A stretch of DNA of 64,000 nt, from NCBI RefSeq assembly GCF_000739915.1, contig NZ_BBJT01000004.1, positions 372,001 to 436,000 on the forward strand. The letters are read 5' to 3'. The stretch's first letter is position 1, and each line of letters begins with the position of its first letter. Both the position numbers and the translations under genes were made by a program. Positions 51,303 to 59,623 of this stretch are shown here, piece after piece. Source of the stretch: Paenibacillus chitinolyticus NBRC 15660. GTDB lineage: Bacteria; Bacillota; Bacilli; Paenibacillales; NBRC-103111. A model generated the notes under the pieces. That model was not told the origin of the DNA and did no database searches. It worked only from the letters and a program-made list of their open reading frames with translations.

Positions 51303-52307
51303 CTATTTTTCCTTAAGCAGACTCCGTACCGTATCCATCCATCTCATGTAATAATCCGCTTCCGTATCGTCCTCTCCCAACAACTGCACGGCCTCGTGGA
51401 CACGGTCCACAAATCCGGTGACTTTGAGAATGACGGGATAGGTGTATCTCTCCAATTGTTCGTCCCAGTAAACGGGGTCCTGCAAACGGCGCGCCTCCCA
51501 GCCGAAGGCAAGCCCCTGCCGGAAAGCAGGCCGGTATTGCTCCGGAATCTGTTTATCCGCATGGGCCGCAAACGCAAGCTGATCGAAAAAGCTGTAAGCT
51601 GCGGCTAGCCCTACTCCACTATATGCATCGTGTCTGAATTCAGCAGGCAAATTTTCCAGTTCGGCAGCGGTTTTTTGTAAATCGAATTCCGTCAAAAACC
51701 ATAAACAACGGCCGAAGCCCTGGTAACAGACTCGCTGGTAGGAGAACGGAAAATGTCGAAATTTCTGAATTATCTGTTTATTTTTCTTATAGTGAAACAA
51801 TGCCGTTTTAAATCCCGCTCCGTCGAACACAATAGGCGCGTATCTTGGATGGAGCTGCTTGATCCAGCGCTTGTATCCCCCGTACCGGAAGCCGTGCCGG
51901 ATCGTGAGGTACCATCCGAGTCCCACGTAATACTGATACAGATACCCCGGCGACAGTTGATGAATGTAAGCTTCGAAACGCCTGCCTCTGGACGGGAATA
52001 AAGCGGATTTTACGCCGAGTCCCATTCCGGCCCCTTCGTAAGCGAAGCCTTTGTAGAACGGTTCAAAACGGTTGTCCAGCCTGGCACGCAGCCCCGACAT
52101 CGGCAGTACCGGTTTCAAAGCCCAGTTGCTGCCGGACAAGAACGCTCTTAAAATCTGCGGAAATTTGCGGTCGTAGTGGACATTGTGCGTGAGCGGAAAT
52201 TTGGCAACCATCTTCGGGATGCTGCGGTGAAAAGCTTTTAAATAAATGAAGGGAGCAAGAACGGCCAGGAATGCCCCTATTGCCGATACGACTGCAATAA
52301 CCTGCAT
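51303..52307 (-). CDS. DUF1702 (UnbL-like) protein
   Basis: 334 residues, ATG after GGAGGAG. One N-terminal membrane segment (VVSAIGAFLAVLAPFIYL). The repeated Gly-aromatic motifs are characteristic: GFAYEGAGMGLGVKSAL, YYVGLGWYLTIRHGF, PIVFDGAGFKTALFHYKK, CYQGFGRCLWFLTEF and YSGVGLAAAYSF. This matches DUF1702, the UnbL family found in every enediyne warhead cassette and in a few other clusters. Biochemical role unknown. First gene of UnbL-YqaJ-UnbU, with the AraC regulator upstream on the same strand. Confidence 0.88.
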   Translation of the reverse strand: MQVIAVVSAIGAFLAVLAPFIYLKAFHRSIPKMVAKFPLTHNVHYDRKFPQILRAFLSGSNWALKPVLPMSGLRARLDNRFEPFYKGFAYEGAGMGLGVKSALFPSRGRRFEAYIHQLSPGYLYQYYVGLGWYLTIRHGFRYGGYKRWIKQLHPRYAPIVFDGAGFKTALFHYKKNKQIIQKFRHFPFSYQRVCYQGFGRCLWFLTEFDLQKTAAELENLPAEFRHDAYSGVGLAAAYSFFDQLAFAAHADKQIPEQYRPAFRQGLAFGWEARRLQDPVYWDEQLERYTYPVILKVTGFVDRVHEAVQLLGEDDTEADYYMRWMDTVRSLLKEK

Positions 52308-52404
52308 GGATCCATCTCCTCCGCTTTCCTTATGGCTGAAACGGTTGACGCGTTTGTAAAAGACAGTGACCTGCTTATTTTCTTCATTTCCCTCCTTTTT
52401 CTCC

Positions 52405-53052
52405 TTACTGCGAAGCGGCTTTGTTCAATCGGTAGACGGACGGGTTAACCCCCACCTTCCTTTTGAAAATTCTGCCGAAATGAGTCAAGTCGTTGTAACC
52501 TACCGAGAAGCAGACATCGGTCACAGGCTCTCCCCTTTGCAGAAGAAGTTTCGCTTTCTGGATACGCTTATTCATCACATATTCTTTGAAGCCCGTGCCC
52601 ACATACTTCTGGAACATCCGGGAATAATGGCACCGGCTGACATAAATTTGCGAAGCGACTTTCTCCAGATTCAGATCGTTCTCGCATATGTTTTCGTCGA
52701 TGTAGGCCAGCGATTCCGCGAAAAGCCGGTTATCATGGGAAACTTCTTCATTCTGAGCCACCATATCAATCAGAGATATTAAGGAAGATAAGCTGATTTT
52801 ATCGGCTCCGGCTAACGCGAGCAGAGGGCTGTTGATTCGCAGCTCGTTCACGTTCCAGGTTCTCGGAAAGGCCGGCTCAAAGGTAAGAAATACGATCAGT
52901 TTGTAGTGCGCCTGCTTGACCAGTTGGAGAGCGGAGTTAAAATCGACAAACTCGGTCAACTTCACTTTTTTGGAAAGAAGCAGCAAATCCGCCAGGTAAT
53001 CTTTACATTTCTCGGCTTTATGTACAAAGACCAGCAAATCCACTTCGTTCAT
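52405..53052 (-). CDS. AraC-family regulator 1
   Basis: 215 residues. The first ~110 are a short degenerate receiver-like region (DLLVFVHKAEKCKDYLADLL, KLIVFLTFEPAF) without a convincing phospho-acceptor. The rest is an AraC helix-turn-helix pair (LEKVASQIYVSRCHYSRMFQ, VTDVCFSVGYNDLTHFGRIF). The C-terminal end closely resembles the second AraC gene at 62624-63310, so the two probably arose by duplication and may control the same locus. Start ATG at 53052 (MNEVDLLVFVHK) after AGGGGGATG. Confidence 0.85.
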   Translation of the reverse strand: MNEVDLLVFVHKAEKCKDYLADLLLLSKKVKLTEFVDFNSALQLVKQAHYKLIVFLTFEPAFPRTWNVNELRINSPLLALAGADKISLSSLISLIDMVAQNEEVSHDNRLFAESLAYIDENICENDLNLEKVASQIYVSRCHYSRMFQKYVGTGFKEYVMNKRIQKAKLLLQRGEPVTDVCFSVGYNDLTHFGRIFKRKVGVNPSVYRLNKAASQ

Positions 53053-53433
53053 CCCCCTCTTGATAATTAGCTTTTATTTCATAAAATAGCGATAAATGAT
53101 AAAAAGATTTATTAAATGCTTCTGTAATAAATTTTACCAATAATAATTTGTCGGTGATCTGCTTGAATTGTCACCTATCCGTCTTTTTTTGTCATGAAGT
53201 TTCACATCCTTAGAAAAAGATAGGCATAATCATTCAAATTTCATTTGGAGGAAACTGGTAAAATAAATTATAAACGCTTATGCGTATGAATTCAAGACAA
53301 AGTTCGAAAATGCGTATTTTTGACTATTTGTAAGCTAGGAAGAAATAGCTATTTTCTGAAACTAATGTTTGATATACTATTAGAACATATGTTTGTTGGT
53401 TGTTCTGGAATATGCCGAATTGGGGGCTTGAAA
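53053..53433. promoter_or_regulatory. Divergent AT-rich promoter region with direct repeats
   Basis: 381 bases between AraC regulator 1 and the S24 repressor. Without genes. TGCGTAT occurs near 53281 and 53311, with GTTCGAAAATGCG between. The region is clearly more AT-rich than the neighbours. The SOS-box promoter is listed separately. Confidence 0.6.
53370..53395 (+). promoter_or_regulatory. Extended -10 promoter overlapped by an SOS (LexA/DinR) box
   Basis: TG-A-TATACT (53370-53378) is an extended -10 element. Directly downstream AGAACATATGTTTG (53382-53395) matches 12 of 14 bases of the Bacillus SOS box CGAACATATGTTCG and covers the expected transcription start. It would place the S24 repressor gene under LexA control. 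Confidence 0.78.
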
Positions 53434-54273
53434 ATGAATGAAATTAATCAGCGCATCAAAGAGCTGCGGTTAAAGCACAACTTAACCATGGCCAAGATGG
53501 CCGCTATGATCGGAGTTTCTCCGGGAAACATCAGTGATTGGGAAAATGGCAAAAAAAAATCGACCCCTACTGCTAGAGCATTGATCTCCATTTCCAAACA
53601 ATTCAACGTTTCCCTTGATTGGCTGATGACAGGTACGATTCCCGATTTTCCTGCGAACTTCGTCCCCTTCCCTCCTATCGAGAAAAGCCATCCATACATA
53701 GATGCGTTGTATGATGTCGCCGGGCAGCTTGAGGATGAAGATTTTGTCCTCCTTCAGACGATGGCCGCTCATCTTGCAAACAAGAACCGGGCTCAGACGC
53801 CGGGTGATCTAGATCTATACCGGTCCGGGAAGGTGCGGGCCGCTTCCATCCAATCGGGCAGCGAGCTCCGTGAAGCTTCGCTCTCCGCGGAGTATTACGT
53901 CCGGCTTCCTCTGATCGGTAAAGTTACGGCGGGCAGTCCGATCCTGGCTGCGGAGAATATCGAAGAGTATTTCAGCGTCCCCAAAAATCTGGTGGGCCAA
54001 GGAAAACATTTCATCCTGCGGATTCAAGGGGAAAGCATGATCAATAAAGGAATCGAGAACGGCGATCTGGTGCTCGTCCGTCAACAGTTATCGGCGGACA
54101 ACGGGGAAGTGATCGTCGCTTTGATCGACGGCGAAGAAGCGACGGTGAAGACCTTCTTCAAAGAATCCAACCGCGTCAGGCTTCAGCCCGCCAACGACCG
54201 CTTTCAGCCTCTCTATCCGGCCAACGTAAGCATACTGGGCAAAGTCGTGAGCGTGCTGCGGGACGCCGAATAA
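53434..54273 (+). CDS. XRE-S24 (LexA/CI-like) repressor with self-cleavage domain
   Basis: 279 residues from the ATG of MNEINQRIKELRL. The N-terminal XRE helix-turn-helix is MAAMIGVSPGNISDWENGKK. A ~100-residue linker follows, and then an S24 peptidase domain: cleavage-site Ala166-Gly167 (IGKVTAGSP), catalytic Ser201 (RIQGESMINKGIENGDLVLV) and Lys239 (EEATVKTFFKES). All three are in place, so RecA-stimulated autocleavage is expected. It is not LexA itself (CI-like linker and XRE head). Phage-type repressor or cluster regulator; its target is unknown. Confidence 0.92.
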   Translation: MNEINQRIKELRLKHNLTMAKMAAMIGVSPGNISDWENGKKKSTPTARALISISKQFNVSLDWLMTGTIPDFPANFVPFPPIEKSHPYIDALYDVAGQLEDEDFVLLQTMAAHLANKNRAQTPGDLDLYRSGKVRAASIQSGSELREASLSAEYYVRLPLIGKVTAGSPILAAENIEEYFSVPKNLVGQGKHFILRIQGESMINKGIENGDLVLVRQQLSADNGEVIVALIDGEEATVKTFFKESNRVRLQPANDRFQPLYPANVSILGKVVSVLRDAE

Positions 54274-54380
54274 ACCGGCCCGGACGTCAACAAACGCCGT
54301 ACAGCCGGCAACAAACGAGGAGTCCCGCCGACCTCCGTCATCGTATGCTAGTTTCATAACGGATGAATGGAGGGCTCGAC

Positions 54381-54581
54381 TTGCCGTCGTTGGATCGATT
54401 TGATGCCGGACTGCCGGACCGTCAGGCAGAGGAACCCAGTCAAGTTACGGAATGCGCATTCGACAGATGCCGCAGCCCGATTTACGCCGGAGAGAAGAAC
54501 TGGGACTTCGACCGGGACTGGTTTTGCAGCGCAGCCTGCATCGCCAGGCATTTGGGCGCCGAGAAGCGCTATGTGGAATAG
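54381..54581 (+). CDS. Small zinc-ribbon-like protein
   Basis: 66 residues from the TTG 6 bases after GGAGGG (an ATG six codons upstream lies before that site). Cys pairs TECAFDRCRSPI and FCSAACIARH give a C-x4-C ... C-x3-C pattern suitable for one zinc ion. Not recognised beyond that. Same strand as the S24 repressor, ~107 bases behind it, and followed by a strong terminator. Confidence 0.65.
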   Translation: MPSLDRFDAGLPDRQAEEPSQVTECAFDRCRSPIYAGEKNWDFDRDWFCSAACIARHLGAEKRYVE

Positions 54582-54590
54582 CCGCCCGAG

Positions 54591-54645
54591 AAAAAGTCCG
54601 GGGGAACGGAAGCTCCAAACGGAGCCGCCTCCCCCGGACTTTTTG
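54591..54645. terminator. Long bidirectional terminator
   Basis: AAAAAGTCCGGGGGA ... TCCCCCGGACTTTTT around a GGAAGCTCC/GGAGCC inner stem. It ends the Zn-ribbon gene on the plus strand and may also end the UnbU copy 2 operon on the minus strand. Confidence 0.9.
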
Positions 54646-54725
54646 GCGTGTAAACAACCGGCCATACAGCGGCTCTCCTCTTCCGGAGGAAAGTCCCCTG
54701 CCTTGCCGCTGCGTCTTTAGACGGT

Positions 54726-55511
54726 TTAGACGGGAATGCCCGTTTCCCCCGCTTTTTTGGCCAGCAGCCTGTAAGGAACCCCGAGCAGGAGCGTGACCAG
54801 AAATGAAGCGTAAAACTGCGAATTCGTTATTTGATTCACGCGCAGCCAGGCATCCGTAAAGGCAATCAGAAAGGCGAACAGAATCCTCGCTTTCCGGGTG
54901 GGCGGCGTCGTTTTGGGATCCGTGATCATAAAGAAGGAAAAAAGCTGAAACGATGCCCCCATCATCGGACCGAAGGCATACAGAGCCGGTTCTCCGAAAA
55001 ATCCGACTCTTATAGCCGCGAAGAAGGAAAAACCCCCGATAAAAGCCAGGACGGAGTCCAGCCGTTTCGCTTTATAGGCCGCGAAGAGGCCAAGAATCAT
55101 AATGAGGCTCATGACCTCGATCCCGTTGGTCCATTGTTTGGGAGTACTCACGGCATAGGCGGGCAGAGCGATCAGCATGATCACCATCGCGACATTGTTC
55201 GGGTTAAAAATGTGGGCGCCCCGCAGCCTTACGAACTGCTTGATCGTTACAGCCAGGACGGCTGTCAGGACGTAAGGCCATACGGCATAAGAGCTAAGCA
55301 GCAGAGAGATGCCGATCCCCGTAATGAGGGCGCTCAAGGGGAACGCCCACTTTTTCTTCAGCAAGCCGACCAGAACAAACTCAAGAACGACCGCTGTAAA
55401 CACAGACGCGAAGAAAGAGTCCCATCTCTGAAAAAAACCGAGAAACAGCTGGCCTGCGGCAACAAAGGACAACAAAAACGCCAAAATGTACAGTCTCGGA
55501 TCTTTGCTCAT
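54726..55511 (-). CDS. UnbU-like/RnfD-like membrane protein, copy 2
   Basis: 261 residues. It shares with copy 1 the blocks AFPLSALITGIGISLLLSS, AHIFNPNNVAMVIML, YAVSTPKQWTNGIEVM and FSFFMITDPKTTPPTRKA, and the same helix order. It lacks the N-terminal ~20 residues of copy 1. Its ATG directly follows the UnbV stop codon, so the two are translationally coupled, the same UnbV-UnbU pairing seen in enediyne cassettes. Last gene of the minus-strand biosynthetic operon. Electron-transfer or transport role is inferred only from the RnfD resemblance. Confidence 0.87.
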   Translation of the reverse strand: MSKDPRLYILAFLLSFVAAGQLFLGFFQRWDSFFASVFTAVVLEFVLVGLLKKKWAFPLSALITGIGISLLLSSYAVWPYVLTAVLAVTIKQFVRLRGAHIFNPNNVAMVIMLIALPAYAVSTPKQWTNGIEVMSLIMILGLFAAYKAKRLDSVLAFIGGFSFFAAIRVGFFGEPALYAFGPMMGASFQLFSFFMITDPKTTPPTRKARILFAFLIAFTDAWLRVNQITNSQFYASFLVTLLLGVPYRLLAKKAGETGIPV

Positions 55512-57242
55512 CTAGTCCTTCTTTTCGGTCAGCCGCAAAATCTGGTTTTTGGGAACGTCCCGGAACTGCTCCACTCTTCCGCTGGGCCAGCGCACCGTGA
55601 TCTTGTCCGCTTTGTCCGCCTTGCCGAGGCCGAAGTGCAGACGCGGATCGCTCTGGCCGCCGAAGCTGTTGGCTCCGTCTTTTTCCATGACCGTTTCGAC
55701 TCCGTTCACTTCAAAAGTCACCCTCGCCCCTATCGCATCCCGGCTGCTCGGCGCCGTGCCGATCAGATCCAGCTTGATCCAATTGTTCTGATTGGTGACG
55801 GTATTCTCGTACACTCTGGCCGGTCCGCCCTGATTGGCGAACACAAGGTCGAGCTTGCCTTGGTTGCGGATGTCTATCGCCGAGATGCCGCGTCCGTCTT
55901 CCACGAAGTCAAGCCCGACCTGCTCCGCTATATCCGTGAATTTATTTCCCTGCGGATAAAAAAGGAACTTGTTCTCATAGCCCGAAAGACTCTTGTCGAC
56001 GAAAGCCGGCCAGTTCTTCGTATCCTCGACGATATTGCCCGGTGTCGTTGCGAGTGTCCCGAGGTCGAACCAGTAATCTTTCTTCTTGCTGGCGGAAACA
56101 AACCCCGTCTGTACGACCAGACTCGAATTGCCGCTGTTGTCCAGATCCATAAAACGGGCCCCCCAGGAGAAGCCGGCCAAATTCACGCCCATTTCTTTGC
56201 CGCGGTCGATAAACTGTCCGTCCTTCTCGTGCCACAACTGATTGCCTTCCAGAATATACTGGGATTTGCTGACGTTGCTGACGTACATGGCCGGCTTGCC
56301 GTCATGGAAAATATCCGCGAAATCGACGTTCATTCCTTTGAAGGTATCATCTCCGATTCCCCTCGGTTGAACCACGGCCGTAAACTTCTTGCCCTGCTCG
56401 TTCAAATACAGGGTATCGGGTCCGAAATCGTTGGCATTGTAAATATCCGGCCAGCCGTCGTTGTTCACGTCCCATGTCCCGGAAGCGAGGGTCCAGCCCG
56501 TATCGCCCACCCCGAGCTCTGCGGTAACGTCCGTGAAGGTGCCATCCCCGTTATTCCGGTACAGCACGTTCCTTCCGCCGTTGCGCGCTCTCTCGAAATC
56601 GTTATGCATAATCTTCGTCGTCGTCAAATTCCACAGGTCGTTCTTTTCGTGAAAATAACAAGACAAGTACAGATCCAGATTGCCGTCTTTGTTGTAATCG
56701 AGGACGATCGCCTTGTTGACGTAGCCTTTGTATCCGACACCCGCCTGGTCCGTGACTTCCGTAAAAGTCCCGTTCCCGTTATTGTGAAACAGGCGGCTTT
56801 TGCCCCAAGAACCGACGAACAGGCTCGGATATCCGCTGTTATCGTAATCGAACCAGACGGCCGCTTCCGAGATTCCGTCCGTGTTAACATCCGCAAGCCC
56901 GGCGGATTCGGCCGTTTCGGTAAAGGTCCCGTCTCCATTGTTGTGGAACAGGGCGTTCTTGGAGCCTTTGGCGGAGTTTATGAAGTAAAGGTCCATAAAA
57001 CCGTCCCCGTCATAGTCCGCCGTAAATACGCCCGCTCCGGTCGAAGCCATCCAAGGCATAATGTTCGCCACTTTGGAGTCGAACGTCGGCTTGCTGTGGA
57101 TGAATTTGACACCGGAAGCCTGTGTGGTCTCCTTCAACGAAAAGCCGAAATCCGTCCGGCTCTGCCCGGCGCCGCAGCCTGTGGCCGTTAAAAGCAGCGC
57201 CGTCGCGGCAAGCAGCATTTTGCTCAAAGGTTTAACCTGCAT
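55512..57242 (-). CDS. UnbV-like FG-GAP/ASPIC lipoprotein (CRTAC1 family)
   Basis: 576 residues from the ATG of MQVKPLSKMLL. Signal peptide with lipobox ATGCGAG, so tethered outside the membrane. FG-GAP-like repeats with Ca-loop pattern (VFTADYDGDGFMDLYFIN, VLDYNKDGNLDLYLS, WDVNNDGWPDIYNANDFG) fill residues ~60-440. The C-terminal ASPIC/UnbV domain is clear (AIGARVTFEVNG, DPRLHFGLGKADKADKITVR, WPSGRVEQF). UnbV is a conserved protein of unknown role in enediyne warhead clusters. The ACP-KR-KS genes lie just upstream on the same strand. Confidence 0.93.
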   Translation of the reverse strand: MQVKPLSKMLLAATALLLTATGCGAGQSRTDFGFSLKETTQASGVKFIHSKPTFDSKVANIMPWMASTGAGVFTADYDGDGFMDLYFINSAKGSKNALFHNNGDGTFTETAESAGLADVNTDGISEAAVWFDYDNSGYPSLFVGSWGKSRLFHNNGNGTFTEVTDQAGVGYKGYVNKAIVLDYNKDGNLDLYLSCYFHEKNDLWNLTTTKIMHNDFERARNGGRNVLYRNNGDGTFTDVTAELGVGDTGWTLASGTWDVNNDGWPDIYNANDFGPDTLYLNEQGKKFTAVVQPRGIGDDTFKGMNVDFADIFHDGKPAMYVSNVSKSQYILEGNQLWHEKDGQFIDRGKEMGVNLAGFSWGARFMDLDNSGNSSLVVQTGFVSASKKKDYWFDLGTLATTPGNIVEDTKNWPAFVDKSLSGYENKFLFYPQGNKFTDIAEQVGLDFVEDGRGISAIDIRNQGKLDLVFANQGGPARVYENTVTNQNNWIKLDLIGTAPSSRDAIGARVTFEVNGVETVMEKDGANSFGGQSDPRLHFGLGKADKADKITVRWPSGRVEQFRDVPKNQILRLTEKKD

Positions 57243-57282
57243 GTACTCTCCATCTCCCCATCCGTTCATAATGAGATCCGGC

Positions 57283-57546
57283 TCAGCTTTGTCCCGCCCT
57301 GCCTGTAATAAAGGTCAGAATATCCTCCAGTGTCGCGATGCCGCCGAGATCGTCCTCCGTCATTCTCACGCCGAATTCTCTTTCCAGGGTAACCACAAGT
57401 TCCAGGACAGCCAAAGAATCAATTCCGATTTCGGGCAGGGGTTTCCGCAGGAAAGCGTCGGCGTCCAATTCTTCCACCGGCTCCGTAGAATCCAGAAGAC
57501 TCACCGTTACTTCGATAATGCGGGATTTCACAGCTTTAACGTTCAT
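57283..57546 (-). CDS. Acyl carrier protein
   Basis: 87 residues from the ATG of MNVKAVKSRI after AGGAG. The phosphopantetheine attachment motif is EIGIDSLAVLELVVTLE, with Ser44. Helix-rich and acidic, as expected. It carries the growing acyl/ketide chain for the neighbouring KS and KR genes. 14 bases after the KR gene and 40 before UnbV. Housekeeping acpP usually sits in the fab operon; this copy is dedicated to the cluster. Confidence 0.94.
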   Translation of the reverse strand: MNVKAVKSRIIEVTVSLLDSTEPVEELDADAFLRKPLPEIGIDSLAVLELVVTLEREFGVRMTEDDLGGIATLEDILTFITGRAGQS

Positions 57547-57560
57547 GACAGTTCTCCTTT

Positions 57561-58310
57561 TCAAAGTAATCCTCCGTCCACAACCAGCACGGCGCCGTTA
57601 ATATAAGAAGCCTCCTCCGAGAGAAGGAAAAGGACGGCGGAGGCCGCCTCTTCAGGCGTTCCCAGTCTTCTCAACGGGATGTCCTTTTCCAGGTCCCGCT
57701 TGCGGCGGGCGGGAATGGATTCCAGCATGTCGGTGCCGATAAACCCGGGAGCAACGGCGTTTACCCGTATGCCCAGAGGCCCCGCTTCCTTGGCAAGCGC
57801 TTTGGTCAGTCCGATGACGCCCGCCTTGGATGCGGCATAATTGGTTTGTCCGGCCGCTCCGGCAATTCCGGTCACGGAGGAGAGGTTCACCACGCTTCCC
57901 CGTGAAGCGGCAAGGGGACGGATGAGGTTTTTCAAAATGATATGCAGGGAGGTAAGGTTCACCTGAAGGACGGTGTCCCACTGCTCGTCGGCCATCCGGT
58001 ACATCGGCGTATCCCGCAAAATGCCGGCGTTGTTGACGACACCGTGCACGGGCCCCTCTTCCAGCAGGTTTGCGACCATCTTTGCGACGGCAAGCCTATC
58101 TGTAAAATCCGCCTGCACGCAAGAGACACGCGATGAGTCATTTCCCGTCTCATCCAGGAGCGTTTCCGCCGCCTCCCGGTCCTTCGAGTAGGTGAAGACC
58201 ACGCGGGCGCCTGCAGAAGCCAGTTGTTTAACGACGGCCCTGCCAATCCCCCGGGACCCTCCGGTCACCAAAATCGTTTTTCCTGCAAAACTGTAAGTCG
58301 TCGTTGCCAT
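57561..58310 (-). CDS. 3-oxoacyl-[ACP] reductase (FabG-like)
   Basis: 249 residues. NADPH site ILVTGGSRGIGRAVV, NNAG at 93-96, Asn118 and the catalytic Ser144/145, Tyr158, Lys162 (VNLSSVTGIA ... QTNYAASKAG). C-terminal YINGAVLVVDGGLL is FabG-typical. Reduces the beta-keto group of ACP-bound intermediates made by the ketosynthases. 8 bases after KS1. Confidence 0.95.
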   Translation of the reverse strand: MATTTYSFAGKTILVTGGSRGIGRAVVKQLASAGARVVFTYSKDREAAETLLDETGNDSSRVSCVQADFTDRLAVAKMVANLLEEGPVHGVVNNAGILRDTPMYRMADEQWDTVLQVNLTSLHIILKNLIRPLAASRGSVVNLSSVTGIAGAAGQTNYAASKAGVIGLTKALAKEAGPLGIRVNAVAPGFIGTDMLESIPARRKRDLEKDIPLRRLGTPEEAASAVLFLLSEEASYINGAVLVVDGGLL

Positions 58311-58318
58311 AGTTCCTC

Positions 58319-59587
58319 CTAATCCGGCTTGTTAAACAGTACGGCCGCGTGGAATCCGCCGTAAGCGGGTACCGATTTTAAGGCGGAAACCGTCTTTTTG
58401 CGCGCGGTTTGCATCTGAACGGGAAGCTGCACCCTCGGATCGGCTTGTTCGTAATTCAGCGTACGAAGCAGAATCTCTCTCTTCATGCAGTGCAGAAGCA
58501 GTACGGTTTCGATCATGGCGCTCGCTCCCAGCAAATGTCCGAAATACCCCTTGAAGGAGGTCACGGCCGGAACAGGCCGGTTCAGACGGCCGAAAGCGCG
58601 ATGGATTTCGTTAGCCTCGTACCGGTCCCACAGGGTACTGCCCGACCCGTGCGGAACTATAACGTCAATTTCCGGAGCCGTTCCGTGTCCGGCGGCCTCC
58701 GTGATGACCGACGCGTAAGAGTGCCTCGAAACGTCCGGAAGCGTCATATGCCAGTGTTCCTGGAGGAATGCTCCTCCGCGGTAAACCGCCAGCGGCTCCA
58801 CCGGCCTTCCCGCCGCATGTTCGGCCGATTCGAGAATGATCGTGCCCGCACCGTCTCCAAGAATGGAGCCGTCCCTATGCAGGTCAAACGGTCTGATTTT
58901 CATCTGTCCGGAAACGAACCCCTTCTCCTGCAGCCACAAATACTCCGATGCGTGCGCGTAGTCCGAACAGGCGACGATAACGAGATCGGCGCTGCCGCTC
59001 GCAATAAGCATCCTCCCCAGCTCCAGGGCATACAAACCCGAGGCGCACGCGTTGTTTACGACATAGCCCGGGCCGTTCACCCCCAGCAGCTGAGCCAAGT
59101 AAAACAGGTAGGGAAAGGTCTGGATATTAAAAAATTCACGCCGGAACTCGTTGAAAAGCGGCATTTTCTCCGCTTGATCCGTCTGTGGGGTGGCATCCTG
59201 ATATCGGATGAATTTATCCGTCAGCTTCACGGCGCCCAAATTCTCGTGACCGATAACGAGCCCGATTCTGCTGCCTCCGGTTATCCGGAAAGAGGCATCT
59301 TCGAGCGCCTGCCGGATAGACAGAAGCAGCATGCAGAAGTCCCGGTCGTCCAGCAGGTGATTTTCCGCGAGCCACCGCACGCTCTTCTCTTCCAGCCAAT
59401 CCGACAGGTCGAAATCCGGCAGAGAAAAGACCGGATACTCCAGGCGGGTGCCGTCCGGAAAAGGATAAGAGCGGCGTGACGGCTCCGGCACCGAACCGGA
59501 CAGCGCGGCTTGCCATACCTCGTGATTGGTCATGCCCAAGGAACACAACATGTTCGTTCCCGTAACCAGAACGCTAGTATTCTTCAC
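58319..59587 (-). CDS. Beta-ketoacyl synthase KS1
   Basis: 422 residues, GTG start after AGGAGAT. Thiolase fold with Cys181 (VVNNACASGLYALEL), His313 (VPHGSGSTLW), Lys346 and His351 (FKGYFGHLLGASAM). The catalytic triad is intact although HGSGS replaces the usual HGTGT. Divergent from FabF in the N-terminal third. Condenses acyl-ACP with malonyl-ACP. Next to KS2 and KS3. Confidence 0.92.
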   Translation of the reverse strand: MKNTSVLVTGTNMLCSLGMTNHEVWQAALSGSVPEPSRRSYPFPDGTRLEYPVFSLPDFDLSDWLEEKSVRWLAENHLLDDRDFCMLLLSIRQALEDASFRITGGSRIGLVIGHENLGAVKLTDKFIRYQDATPQTDQAEKMPLFNEFRREFFNIQTFPYLFYLAQLLGVNGPGYVVNNACASGLYALELGRMLIASGSADLVIVACSDYAHASEYLWLQEKGFVSGQMKIRPFDLHRDGSILGDGAGTIILESAEHAAGRPVEPLAVYRGGAFLQEHWHMTLPDVSRHSYASVITEAAGHGTAPEIDVIVPHGSGSTLWDRYEANEIHRAFGRLNRPVPAVTSFKGYFGHLLGASAMIETVLLLHCMKREILLRTLNYEQADPRVQLPVQMQTARKKTVSALKSVPAYGGFHAAVLFNKPD

Positions 59588-59623
59588 GGTTATCTCCTCT
59601 TAACGATGCGGATTTGCACGGTT

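Noticed and set aside
53434-54273. Housekeeping LexA
   Set aside because: The N-terminus is an XRE/CI-type helix-turn-helix with a long linker and about 279 residues, whereas LexA is about 205 residues with a winged-helix head.
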